Origin: Streptomyces sp. MBT53
GTDB taxonomy: Bacteria > Actinomycetota > Actinomycetes > Streptomycetales > Streptomycetaceae
NCBI RefSeq assembly: GCF_016654115.1
Contig: NZ_JAEQAZ010000016.1
Coordinates: 21,628-85,627 of the forward strand
Direction: 5' to 3'
DNA: 64,000 bases
The notes under the pieces are model-generated. The model was not told where the DNA came from. It saw only the letters and a program-made list of their open reading frames with translations, and ran no database searches. Positions 35,317 to 43,540 of this stretch are shown here, in pieces. Made by a program: the position numbers and the translations under genes. Numbering within the stretch: position 1 is the stretch's first letter; every line of letters starts with the position of its first letter.

Positions 35317-36716
35317 CGCACACCCCCGTCGACCCGCACCGTGTCCCGCTCCACCGCGGCGCCCCGCCGCACCATCCGTACCGCCAGCGCGTGCTTGCAC
35401 GGCCCGCGCCCGCCCCGGTACTTCGCCCACCACACACAGCTGCAACTCAGCACCCCCGCCTCGTCCCGCACCCGGTGCACATGACCGTCCTCGGCGGTCA
35501 CCGTGCCGATCGCGCCCTCCAGCCGCACCGCGCCCGCGGCCACCAGCGCGAGAGCCGAGCGCAGCCGCGGGTTGTGACGCTCCACGCGCTGTGCGTCGTA
35601 CGGCAGTTCACGGTGGAAGTAGGCCGCCTCCGCCGTGTCGTACCCGACGCGCCCGGAAGTGCCCAGGCGGATCAGCGCGGCGCGGACCCGCTCGGGGGTG
35701 AGCCCCGAGGAGGCGGCCAGGTCGGCGACGTCGATACGGGGCTCCCAGGCCAGCAGCACGGCGATCAACTCGGCGTCCTCTCCGGCCTCGTCGGTCGCGA
35801 GCGCGTCCAGGACGCCGCCCTCGCCGGAGAAGCCGCGCGACGCGTCCGGCGACAGCGTGAGGGTCAGCCGCATCCCCGGCAGGACGGCTTCCCACGCACT
35901 GGCGGTGGCGGGGGCGCCGACGACGGAGGGGCCGTAGATCCGCAGGGCCGTCGCGTGGCGCAGGACCCGCTGGAGGGCCATCAGCCGCTCCGGGCCCGGC
36001 AGGCACACCGCGCCCGGGACGGGGCGGGTGGTGGGGCGCAGGCCGCGGCCCGCCGGTACGACCCAGCGGGGGCCGCTCGTGGTGCCGCGCGCGCCGGCCT
36101 TCGGGAGCGAGCGCAGGAACCGGACCGCCTCCGCCGCGGGCAGTTCGGCCCGCAGGTCGAAGCCTGCCGCTATCACCTGGGCCTCCGCGAAGCCGCGCAG
36201 CCACCGGTCCGGGAGCGGCACCTTCTTCTCGAGCACCGGGCCGTCCAGCGTGGTCACGGTCAACTCCTCGGGGCCGACCCGCAGATGGAGCGGATCGTCC
36301 GAGCCGATCCGGGACAGGGCCTCGCGCAGGGGGTTGTTGACGTCGACGTTCGTCGTGCCGTGTCCGACCTCGCCGCCGTCGAGACCGGGGCCGAGGACGT
36401 CCAGTCGCGCGTACACCCCGCCGCAGCCGGAGAAGGACTCGAAGCGCAGCCGGTCACCGCCCGCCGTCACCACCGGGTCGAGCGAGGCGGCCAGTTGGCG
36501 CTGGTAGTACCGCGCGCCCGCAACGTCGGCCACCGCGAGCAGCGCCGCCGAGGCCACCTGAGGCGAGGTCAGGAAGCCCGCGAAGAAGCGCGGATGGTCG
36601 GTGACACCCGAAGGAGTCGCGCCCTGTGAGGTCTCCAGCCCGAGGCGCCGTCCACCCTCCGACGACTCCAGCGCGGAGGGTCGGCGATAGGTCACGGCCT
36701 GCAAAGATCGCGTCAT
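35313..36716 (-). CDS. SWIM zinc-finger protein
   Basis: 467 residues. The SWIM motif lies at the C-terminus: CSCVWWAKYRGGRGPCKH, giving CxCx(n)CxH. The rest is a conserved region without a known fold name (FAGFLTSPQVASAALLAVAD, RYYQRQLAASLDPVV, FRPTTRPVPGAV-like segment, SSGLTPERVRAALIRLGTSG, which resembles a winged helix). SWIM domains bind DNA or protein and are found in RecQ/RAD54-like and recombination factors. ATG 36716 stands six bases after TACGGT, so it is leaderless and has no ribosome site. Operon with the large gene downstream. Confidence 0.82.
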   Translation of the reverse strand: MTRSLQAVTYRRPSALESSEGGRRLGLETSQGATPSGVTDHPRFFAGFLTSPQVASAALLAVADVAGARYYQRQLAASLDPVVTAGGDRLRFESFSGCGGVYARLDVLGPGLDGGEVGHGTTNVDVNNPLREALSRIGSDDPLHLRVGPEELTVTTLDGPVLEKKVPLPDRWLRGFAEAQVIAAGFDLRAELPAAEAVRFLRSLPKAGARGTTSGPRWVVPAGRGLRPTTRPVPGAVCLPGPERLMALQRVLRHATALRIYGPSVVGAPATASAWEAVLPGMRLTLTLSPDASRGFSGEGGVLDALATDEAGEDAELIAVLLAWEPRIDVADLAASSGLTPERVRAALIRLGTSGRVGYDTAEAAYFHRELPYDAQRVERHNPRLRSALALVAAGAVRLEGAIGTVTAEDGHVHRVRDEAGVLSCSCVWWAKYRGGRGPCKHALAVRMVRRGAAVERDTVRVDGGVR

Positions 36717-36722
36717 GGAAAA

Positions 36723-36745
36723 ACCGTAGAGGCCGCCACTGACAA
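36723..36745 (-). promoter_or_regulatory. PafBC/RecA-NDp-type DNA-damage promoter of the SWIM operon
   Basis: Minus strand: TTGTCAGTG (36745-36737), eight bases, TACGGT (36728-36723), six bases, ATG. This is an exact fit to the TTGTCRGTG-N8-TANNNT pattern known for LexA-independent, PafBC-dependent promoters in actinobacteria. Confidence 0.75.
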
Positions 36746-36857
36746 TCGCCCTGACCTGCGAAAACGCGAGTTTGGGCGCGGATGTTGGCACGCCGCGAAA
36801 CGCACCGCGCACCGGGGGATGACGCCGGTGCGCGGTACAGGTCCGAGGGTAGTGGAG

Positions 36858-38441
36858 TTACTGGCCGACCCGTCCCGGCTGCAGGGTCTGCGTGAACAGC
36901 ACGGTGCCGTCCGACTCGCGCAGACGCACCGTCAGTTCCCCGCTGTGGCCGTCGATGTCGACCTCGCCGAAGAACTGGTAGCCCTCGGCCGGCGACACGT
37001 TCGCCACGGTCGGGGCCTTCACGAACACCCGCTCGGGGCCGAAGGTGTTGTCGAGGTCGTTGGCCGGGAAGGCGCCCGCGTTCAGCGGGCCGGAGACGAA
37101 CTCCCAGAACGGCTCGAAGTCGGTGAAAGCGGCCCGCGAGGGCTGGTAGTGCTGGGCGGAGGTGTGGTGCACGTCCGCTGTCAGCCACACGGTGCCGGTG
37201 ATCCGCCGGTGCTTGATGTACCGCAGCAACTCGGCGATCTGCAGCTCACGGCCCAGCGGCGCGCCCGGGTCTCCCTGCGCGACCGCCTCGATGTTCGCCT
37301 TGCCCTCGGTGGCGTCGGGCACGACCAGGCCGAGCGGCATGTCGGCGGCGATCACCTTCCACACCGCCCGCGACCGCGACAACTCCTGCTTGAGCCAATC
37401 CAGTTGCTCACGGCCGAGGATGCCCTGCGGGTCCACGGTCTGGTTGTCGGGTGAGTTGGCGTTGCGGTAGGTCCGCATGTCCAGGACGAACACGTCGAGC
37501 AGCGGACCGTGCCGCATCACACGCTGCACCCGGCCCTCCTTCGCGCCCGGCCGCAGAGTCGAGACCGGGAAGTACTCGCTGAACGCGCGCCGGGCGCGCA
37601 CCGCCAGGGTGTCGACGCTCTTCTCCGTGTAGCGGGTGTCGGTGGCGGCGATCACCTCGCCCGGGTACCAGTTGTTGCGGACCTCGTGGTCGTCCCACTG
37701 GATGATCGACGGGACCTGGGCGTTGAACCGTTTGAGGTTCTCGTCGAGCAGGTTGTAGCGGAAGTTGCCGCGGAACTCGGCCAGGGTCTCGGCGACCTTG
37801 GACTTCTCCTCCGTGGTGACGTTCCGGTACAGGCTGCCGTCGGGCAGGGCCTGGGTCGCCGTGATCGGACCGTCGGCGTAGATGTTGTCGCCGCTGCACA
37901 CGAAGAAGTCCGGGTCCAGCTTGGCCATCGCGTCGTAGATGCGGTAGCCGCCGAGGTCCGGGTTGATGCCCCAGCCCTGGCCCGCCAGGTCACCGGACCA
38001 CAGGAAGCGCACCCCGCGCCGCCCGGTCGGCACCGTACGGAACGTGCCGGTGACCGGCTCTCCGGTGCGGCGCGGGTCGTCGGGGTCGGCGAGCAGGACC
38101 CGGTAGTGGATCTGCTGCCCCGAGGGCAGTCCGCGCAGCCGGGTGGTGCCGGTGAAGTCGGTGCCCGGGCCGAGCAGCGGACCGTGCCAGCGGTGCGGGT
38201 TGCGGAACGACTCGGTGGCCGAGGTCTCCACGATCATCCGGGCCGGACGGTCCGAACGCACCCACACCAGACCGGAGTCGGAGGTCACGTCCCCCGCCTG
38301 CACACCCCAGCCCGCCTTCGGACGTCCGGACAGGGCGAAGGCCGGCGCGGCGCCGAGGGCGGCGGGCACGGTCAGGGCCGCCGACGCGGCCAGGGTGCCG
38401 CGCAGGACGCTGCGGCGGGCGGGGAACGGACGATGCGACAT
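36858..38441 (-). CDS. phoD: PhoD-type alkaline phosphatase, Tat-secreted
   Basis: 527 residues. A twin-arginine signal RRSVLRG (9-15) with a hydrophobic stretch ends near residue 36 (AFALS). The N-terminal Ig-like PhoD domain (WGVQAGDVTSDSGLVWVRSD) is followed by the metallophosphatase: FLWSGDLAGQGWGINPDLGG, FFVCSGDNIYADGP, IIQWDDHEVRNNWYPGE, VWLTADVHHTSAQHY. PhoD enzymes are extracellular Ca/Fe phosphodiesterase-phosphomonoesterases that free phosphate. GGAGG lies nine bases before the ATG. A candidate PHO box upstream points to PhoRP control under phosphate limitation. Confidence 0.93.
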   Translation of the reverse strand: MSHRPFPARRSVLRGTLAASAALTVPAALGAAPAFALSGRPKAGWGVQAGDVTSDSGLVWVRSDRPARMIVETSATESFRNPHRWHGPLLGPGTDFTGTTRLRGLPSGQQIHYRVLLADPDDPRRTGEPVTGTFRTVPTGRRGVRFLWSGDLAGQGWGINPDLGGYRIYDAMAKLDPDFFVCSGDNIYADGPITATQALPDGSLYRNVTTEEKSKVAETLAEFRGNFRYNLLDENLKRFNAQVPSIIQWDDHEVRNNWYPGEVIAATDTRYTEKSVDTLAVRARRAFSEYFPVSTLRPGAKEGRVQRVMRHGPLLDVFVLDMRTYRNANSPDNQTVDPQGILGREQLDWLKQELSRSRAVWKVIAADMPLGLVVPDATEGKANIEAVAQGDPGAPLGRELQIAELLRYIKHRRITGTVWLTADVHHTSAQHYQPSRAAFTDFEPFWEFVSGPLNAGAFPANDLDNTFGPERVFVKAPTVANVSPAEGYQFFGEVDIDGHSGELTVRLRESDGTVLFTQTLQPGRVGQ

Positions 38442-38508
38442 GGGGTTGCGCCTCCACGGACGGGATGCGGTCAGGGTGCACCGTCACAACTACTGGTGCG
38501 CCGCAGCG

Positions 38509-38530
38509 CGCACGGAAACCACGGGTGAAC
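38509..38530 (-). promoter_or_regulatory. Candidate PHO box (PhoP site) for phoD
   Basis: Two directly adjacent 11-bp units on the minus strand, GTTCACCCGTG (38530-38520) and GTTTCCGTGCG (38519-38509). Against the Streptomyces PHO-box unit G(G/T)TCAYYYR(G/C)G I count 10 and 8 matches of 11. It is 68 bases upstream of phoD. Confidence 0.6.
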
Positions 38531-38546
38531 AACGGAACGCGTGACA

Positions 38547-40004
38547 TCAGAGGCCGTCCGGTGGCCGGGTGTCGGCCATCAGACGTACACCCGCGCGGAT
38601 CCGCCCCGGTGACAGATGCGCGTACCCGAGGACCAGCCGTACGACCGCGTCGCCCGCACGCGCGTGCGCGTAGGCGGTGAGCGGGCGCACCGCGACACCG
38701 GCGGAGGCCGCCCGCTCCAGGAAGTCGTCCTGGGGGCCGTACTTCTCCGGGAGTTCGGCGATGACGTGCAACCCCGCTGCGATCCCGGTGACCGCGGCTC
38801 CGGGGAAATGCTCCTCCAGGGCGGCGACCAGGGTGTCACGCCGCTGGCGGTAGGCCCGCTGGCAGCGGCGCAACTGCCGGTCGTAGTCGCCGCGTTCCAG
38901 GAAGCGGGCGAACAGCGCCTGGTCGAGGGTCGGGTGGCCGAGATCCATGGTCCGCTTACGCTCCACGACCTCGTCCGCCAGGGACTCGGGCACCAGCAGC
39001 CAGCCGAGCCGCAGCCCCGGGGCGAGCGATTTGCTGACCGAGCCCGCGTAGGCGACATGCTCAGGGTCGAGGCCCTGGAGGGCGCCCACGGGGGCGCGGT
39101 CGTAGCGGAAGTCGCCGTCGTAGTCGTCCTCGAAGACCAGGCCGTCCACCGACCGTGCCCAGTCGAGGAGTTGGGCCCGTCGCCGCGCGGAGTAGGCGAT
39201 GCCCGTGGGGAACTGGTGGGCGGGCGTCGCCACCACGGCCCGCACGCCGGACGTCCGCAGCGGCCCGATGGCCAGGCCCTCGTCGTCCATGGGCAGCGGT
39301 ACGGCGGCGACGCCCGCCGACGCGTACAGGGCGTCGTGCTGGGGGCTGCCGGGGTCCTCGACGCCGACGGTGCGCATCCCGCGCGCGTGGAGCACGAATC
39401 CGAGCAGCGCCGTCGCCTGTGCCACTCCGGAGACCACGATCAGCCGCTCCGGATCGGCGACCACACCCCTGCGGCGCGCCAGCAGTTCCGCGAGCGCGGT
39501 ACGCAACCGGGGCAGCCCGCGCGGATCGGGATACCCGAGCAGGTCGTGCGGCGACTCCGCCAGCACACCGCGCTGCGCGGCGGCCCAGGCGGCACGCGGG
39601 AACAGCGACAGGTCGGGTGTGCCGGGTACGAAGTCGACGCGGGCGCCGGGGGAGCGCGGTGCGAGGTCACGCGCGCGTGGCCGTGCCGCCCGCACGGCGC
39701 CGCCCACCCAGGTGCCCGCACCCCGGCCACTGCGCAGATACCCCTCCGCCGTCAACTGCTCGTACGCCTCCGTGACCAGGCCCCGCGACACCCCGAGGTC
39801 GGCCGCCAGGTCCCGGCTCGACGGCAAGCGCGTGCCCGGCGCCAGCCGCCCCGAGCGCACCGCCTCGCGCAACGCGGCCTGAAGCGAACGGCCACGCGTG
39901 CGTGCCGGTGCCGAGACGGCTGGCAGCAGCAACTCCCACGCGGCTGAACCCGTCAGGCCCTCCGGATCGGCCGGCCCCTCCGGATTGGTCCGCGATGACG
40001 TCAT
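38547..40004 (-). CDS. MocR/PdxR-type regulator (GntR HTH plus aminotransferase domain)
   Basis: 485 residues. The GntR winged helix is about residues 40-100 (LQAALREAVRSGRLAPGTRL, SRDLAADLGVSRGLVTEAYE). The rest is a class I aminotransferase-like PLP domain: LLGYPDPRGLPRLRTALAEL, VVATPAHQFPTG, VFEDDYDGDFRYD, with the PLP lysine in GSVSKSLAPGLRLGW. Divergent from an EamA-type exporter, probably its target; the pair may control a pyridoxal- or amine-linked efflux function. The 105 bases between its stop and phoD hold the PHO box. Confidence 0.92.
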   Translation of the reverse strand: MTSSRTNPEGPADPEGLTGSAAWELLLPAVSAPARTRGRSLQAALREAVRSGRLAPGTRLPSSRDLAADLGVSRGLVTEAYEQLTAEGYLRSGRGAGTWVGGAVRAARPRARDLAPRSPGARVDFVPGTPDLSLFPRAAWAAAQRGVLAESPHDLLGYPDPRGLPRLRTALAELLARRRGVVADPERLIVVSGVAQATALLGFVLHARGMRTVGVEDPGSPQHDALYASAGVAAVPLPMDDEGLAIGPLRTSGVRAVVATPAHQFPTGIAYSARRRAQLLDWARSVDGLVFEDDYDGDFRYDRAPVGALQGLDPEHVAYAGSVSKSLAPGLRLGWLLVPESLADEVVERKRTMDLGHPTLDQALFARFLERGDYDRQLRRCQRAYRQRRDTLVAALEEHFPGAAVTGIAAGLHVIAELPEKYGPQDDFLERAASAGVAVRPLTAYAHARAGDAVVRLVLGYAHLSPGRIRAGVRLMADTRPPDGL

Positions 40005-40015
40005 GGAAGTGGACC

Positions 40016-40044
40016 TTAAACCGGACCGTCACGCTCCCTAGCGT
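40016..40044 (+). promoter_or_regulatory. Promoter of the EamA gene with GGACC direct repeats
   Basis: TTAAAC (40016-40021), 17 bases, TAGCGT (40039-40044), seven bases, ATG: a leaderless promoter. GGACC occurs at 40011 and 40023, direct repeats around the minus 35 box, a usual layout for MocR binding. Confidence 0.45.
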
Positions 40045-40051
40045 CGCCGCC

Positions 40052-41218
40052 ATGACCACGACCGCCGCCCGCGGCGCCCCGCTCGCCGCCTTCGCCTGCG
40101 TCCTCGTCGGCGCGTCCTTCACCGCCAACAGCGTCCTCGGCCACTACCCGTACGCGGGCGGCCAGTTCCTGCGCTACGGCCTCGCCTGCCTCCTGCTGCT
40201 CCCCTTCACCGGCAAGGACGCGACAGCCCGGCTGCGGGCGCTCACGCCACGTCAATGGGCCCGGCTCGCACTCATCGCGGCCATCGGCATGGTCGGCTTC
40301 AACCTGGCCGTCATCGCCGCCGAACACAGCGCCGAACCGGCCGTCCCGGGCGTCTTCGTGGGCTGCGCACCCGTGGTCGTCGCGACCCTCGTCCCACTCC
40401 TGGAGGGACGCCGTCCGCGCAGGATCGTGCTCTACGGGGCGTCGCTCGTCGCCGTCGGCGCGTTCACCGTCCAGGGGTGGGGACGTACGGACGCCGCCGG
40501 AATCGCCTTCTCCGGGTGCGCACTTGCGGGAGAGGTGGGCTTCGCGGTGCTCGCGGTGCCCGTGGTGCGCCCCCTGGGACCACGGTTGTTGTCGGCCACG
40601 GTGTGCGGTGCGGCCGCGATCGAGGCGGCTACGGCAGGGCTGTTCCTCGACGGGAGCGCATGGCTGCGGCGCCCCGGCGCCACCGAGGCCGCCGCGCTGC
40701 TGTGGCAGGCGGCGGTCGTCACGGTCGTCGGTTTCGTGTGCTGGTACATGGGCCTGCAGCGGATCGGCGCGGAGCGCGCCACGCTCTTCTCCGGCCTCAT
40801 CCCGGTCGCGGCGGCCGGAACCGCGCCGCTCGTCGGAACGGGCGCCTACGGGGCCGCCCAGGCCGTCGGCAGCGCCCTCGTCGGCGCCGGAGTGGCCCTG
40901 GGATCAGGTGCGTGGACGCGGTTCCCGCGCCGGTCAGCGGCTGCCGTCGAGGATGACGCGCGCGACCAGCGCCGGGTCGTCGCTCATCGGGCAGTGCCCG
41001 CAGCCGGGCAGCCGTACGAGCCGCGCCCGGGGGATCAGGTGCTTGGCCCGGACGCCCTGGCGGCGCAGCAGCAGCCGGTCCTGGGTGCCCCAGGCCACGG
41101 TGACCGGCAGGCCGGGGAGGTCGTCGGTGAACTGGACGGTCGTACCGGCCCGGAGGGTGTCGTCGAACCCGGGGGCGTTGACCAGCGCGAGCGTCTCGGC
41201 GACCACGGCCTCGGGTGA
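40052..41218 (+). CDS. EamA/DMT-family transporter with anomalous antisense C-terminus
   Basis: 388 codons. Residues about 1-295 form the ten-helix drug/metabolite transporter with two EamA halves (FACVLVGASFTANSVLGHYP; VPGVFVGCAPVVVATLVPLL; VVTVVGFVCWYMGLQRIGAE; LIPVAAAGTAPLVGTGAYGA). The fold ends at GAGVALGSGAW. The last 95 or so residues are hydrophilic and are the antisense of the neighbouring hydrolase gene, overlapping it by 285 bases. A one-base shift would end the protein at a TGA near 40953. Either the natural stop was lost or a frameshift is present. Divergent from the MocR regulator. Confidence 0.8.
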   Translation: MTTTAARGAPLAAFACVLVGASFTANSVLGHYPYAGGQFLRYGLACLLLLPFTGKDATARLRALTPRQWARLALIAAIGMVGFNLAVIAAEHSAEPAVPGVFVGCAPVVVATLVPLLEGRRPRRIVLYGASLVAVGAFTVQGWGRTDAAGIAFSGCALAGEVGFAVLAVPVVRPLGPRLLSATVCGAAAIEAATAGLFLDGSAWLRRPGATEAAALLWQAAVVTVVGFVCWYMGLQRIGAERATLFSGLIPVAAAGTAPLVGTGAYGAAQAVGSALVGAGVALGSGAWTRFPRRSAAAVEDDARDQRRVVAHRAVPAAGQPYEPRPGDQVLGPDALAAQQQPVLGAPGHGDRQAGEVVGELDGRTGPEGVVEPGGVDQRERLGDHGLG

Positions 41219-41764
41219 ACGGCGGCCGGGGCGGGCGTAGATGGTGCTCGTCAGGGCGGTGCGGCCGGCCACCGTGCGCGACAGCCGCTCGACCATGGGG
41301 AGCGGCATCCGCCGGGCGATCTGCCGCATGGTGAGCAACACCCCGAAGGCGTAGCGGCGCTCGGCCTCGGACCAGAACCCGGCCGGCGAGAGGGCGGTGA
41401 CGGACCGTACGACCTTCTCGCGGCCCAGCTCCAGGGCCAGGAGACCGCCGAGCGAGTTGCCCGCGATGTGCGGACGGTCGAGCCCCAGTGCCTCGCAGAA
41501 CGCGCTGAAGACGGCGGCCGTCGTGGACAGGTCGTACGCCAGCCCCTCGGGCAGCGCGGGGGAGGCACCGAACCCGGGGAGGTCCACGGCGATCACGTCC
41601 CGCTCGGTCGCCAGGATGTCCACCACCGGGTCCCAGGCCTGCCGGTGATGACCGATGCCGTGCAACAGGAGCAGCGGCTCACCGCTGCCCACGCGCGCGT
41701 ACGACAGGGTCACGGTCCGCGGGCCGTGCGGAGAGGGGACCGGGAAGGAGACGGTGGCGGACAT
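40934..41764 (-). CDS. Alpha/beta hydrolase
   Basis: 276 residues. Oxyanion motif LLLLHGIGHHRQAW, nucleophile elbow AGNSLGG (Ser), DLPGFGAS, and GCGHCPMSDDP with the catalytic His; the acid is probably in WGTQDRLLL. No signal peptide. ATG 41764 follows GAGGAG. Substrate not deducible. A perfect TetR-style palindrome lies 69 bases upstream, but no TetR gene is in the window. Its 3' half is overlapped antisense by the EamA frame. Confidence 0.87.
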   Translation of the reverse strand: MSATVSFPVPSPHGPRTVTLSYARVGSGEPLLLLHGIGHHRQAWDPVVDILATERDVIAVDLPGFGASPALPEGLAYDLSTTAAVFSAFCEALGLDRPHIAGNSLGGLLALELGREKVVRSVTALSPAGFWSEAERRYAFGVLLTMRQIARRMPLPMVERLSRTVAGRTALTSTIYARPGRRSPEAVVAETLALVNAPGFDDTLRAGTTVQFTDDLPGLPVTVAWGTQDRLLLRRQGVRAKHLIPRARLVRLPGCGHCPMSDDPALVARVILDGSR

Positions 41765-41832
41765 GGGGATGCTCCTCGTCTGGACTCGCTGACAGACGCC
41801 GTACAGGCCGTGTAGACAGCTTGTCAGCAAAA

Positions 41833-41848
41833 GCTACCGACCGGTAGC
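41833..41848. promoter_or_regulatory. TetR-like palindromic operator
   Basis: GCTACCG-AC-CGGTAGC, perfect 7-bp arms with a 2-base spacer, between the alpha/beta hydrolase start and the end of the oxidoreductase gene. Its ACCGACCGGT core resembles operators of TetR-family repressors in actinomycetes. Confidence 0.5.
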
Positions 41849-41874
41849 CCCCATTGCCAGGGACCTCGTGGACC

Positions 41875-42528
41875 TCAACGCGCGCTGCGCACCTCAAGGT
41901 TGAACTCGCCGTGTCCGAGGGTCCGGAACAGGTTCACCCACAGCGGCAGCATCATCTCCACGGCGCGCGCCGACTCGATGCCGCCCAGGTCCAGCACCCG
42001 GTGCGCGGGCCAGCCGAACTCCCCGAGCAGGCCCGTCACCCGCGCCTTGGCCTCCGCGTCCTCGCCGCACACGAACACCTGGTGCTCGCCCGGCACGAGC
42101 GAAGGGTCCACCATCACCTGGCAGTTGACCGTGTTGAGGGACTTCACCACACGCGCGTGCGGGAAGGCACGCTGGATCTGCTCACCCACACTGTCCGACT
42201 CCACCGGCGACAGCTTGAGCCGGCCGTCCTCGAACGCCAGGGGATTGGACACATCGAGGACGACCTTGCCGTCGAGATGCTCCGCCCCGGCCGCCTCCAG
42301 CGCGGCGAGCGCCACCCGGCCGCCCACCGCGTTCACGATCACCTCGCCCGCCGCGGCGGCCTCCGCGAACGTACCGGCACCCGCTCCGGCACCCGCGCTC
42401 TCGGCCCACTTCACGGCGGCCGGATTGTCCTTCGTGCGCGAGCCCAGGGTCACCTGGTGCCCCAACTCGACCAACTTGCCGCCCAGGGCCTGGCCGACCT
42501 CGCCCGTACCCAGCACCGCGTACCGCAT
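41875..42528 (-). CDS. NADP/F420-dependent oxidoreductase-like protein
   Basis: 217 residues. N-terminal Rossmann motif MRYAVLGTGEVGQALGGKLV, then GHQVTLGSRTKDNPAAVKW, KVVLDVSNPLAFEDG, VVKSLNTVNCQVMVDP and FVCGEDAEAKARVTGLLGEF. This is the F420H2:NADP oxidoreductase (Fno)-like family, often found as simple NAD(P)-binding reductases in Streptomyces. ATG 42528 has GGAGG six bases upstream. It is divergent from an ECF41-like sigma factor; members of that sigma group are often next to an oxidoreductase they control. Confidence 0.83.
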   Translation of the reverse strand: MRYAVLGTGEVGQALGGKLVELGHQVTLGSRTKDNPAAVKWAESAGAGAGAGTFAEAAAAGEVIVNAVGGRVALAALEAAGAEHLDGKVVLDVSNPLAFEDGRLKLSPVESDSVGEQIQRAFPHARVVKSLNTVNCQVMVDPSLVPGEHQVFVCGEDAEAKARVTGLLGEFGWPAHRVLDLGGIESARAVEMMLPLWVNLFRTLGHGEFNLEVRSAR

Positions 42529-42639
42529 CGCCACCTCCGGAAAGGGGCCGCCGGACGCCCGTCGGCCCGTGGTCAATTCTGCTCCGGGACACACGTTTTT
42601 CTCCTGGACAGGGCCGCACGCGTCGCATGGGATAGGACC

Positions 42640-43524
42640 GTGACCACCGACACGCCGACCGACGTCTTCGAAGACCACCGCCCCGTCCTCATGGGCGTCG
42701 CCTACCGCATGCTCGGGCGGGTGGCCGACGCCGAGGACGTCGTCCAGGAGGCCTGGCTGCGCTGGTCCGGAGCCGACCACCGCGCGGTCCGCGAACCGCG
42801 CGCCTACCTGGTGCGCGTCACCACCCGCCTCGCGATCGACCGACTGCGCCAGATCAAGGCGCGCGGCGAGACCTACGTCGGCCCCTGGCTGCCCGAGCCG
42901 TACGTCACCGACTTCGGGGACGCCGTCCCGGACGCCGCCGAACGGGCCGTCCTCGCCGACTCCGTGTCCCTCGCCGTCCTCGTCGTCCTGGAGTCGCTGT
43001 CGCCGCTGGAGCGCGCCGTGTTCGTCCTCAGGGAGGCCTTCGGCTACCTGTACGCCGACATTGCGGCCATGCTGGACCGCGGTGAGCCCGCCGTGCGCCA
43101 ACTCGCCGGACGGGCCCGCAAGCACGTCGACGAAGGACGCCCGCGCTACGACGTCGACCCGGCCCAACGCCGCGATCTGACCGAGCGGTTCCTCGCCGCG
43201 GCGGCGGAGGGCGACCTGGCGGGCCTGATGGAGCTGCTCGCACCGGACGTCCGACTGGTGGGCGACAGCGGCGGCAAGACCAAGGCGCCGCTGCGGATCC
43301 TGGAGACTGCGGACAATGTGGGCCGCTTCCTGATCGCCGTCGCGGGCAAGGGCATCCCGGACCTCTCGTTCCGCTTCCTTGAGCTGAACGGCGGTCCCGC
43401 GGTGCTGATCCTTTCGGGTGACAAGCCCGACAGCGTCTTCCAGGTGGACGTATCCGCCGGACGCATCCGGTCCGTGTATATCGTCCGCAACCCCGACAAG
43501 CTCCGCTCGCTGGCTTCCGCTTAG
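42640..43524 (+). CDS. ECF RNA polymerase sigma factor, SigJ/ECF41-like with C-terminal SnoaL-type domain
   Basis: 294 residues from GTG 42640. Sigma2: VFEDHRPVLMGVAYRMLGRV, ADAEDVVQEAWLRW; the linker TYVGPWLPEPYV is typical of this group; sigma4: LSPLERAVFVLREAFGYLYA, RGEPAVRQLAGRARKHVDEG. Residues about 190-294 form a SnoaL-like NTF2 fold with GDSGGKTKAP, close to the DGGGK motif of ECF41 sigma factors, where the C-terminal domain controls activity in place of a separate anti-sigma factor. Divergent from the oxidoreductase, its likely target. A strong terminator follows. Confidence 0.9.
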   Translation: MTTDTPTDVFEDHRPVLMGVAYRMLGRVADAEDVVQEAWLRWSGADHRAVREPRAYLVRVTTRLAIDRLRQIKARGETYVGPWLPEPYVTDFGDAVPDAAERAVLADSVSLAVLVVLESLSPLERAVFVLREAFGYLYADIAAMLDRGEPAVRQLAGRARKHVDEGRPRYDVDPAQRRDLTERFLAAAAEGDLAGLMELLAPDVRLVGDSGGKTKAPLRILETADNVGRFLIAVAGKGIPDLSFRFLELNGGPAVLILSGDKPDSVFQVDVSAGRIRSVYIVRNPDKLRSLASA

Positions 43525-43540
43525 CCGAGCCACGGACAGG

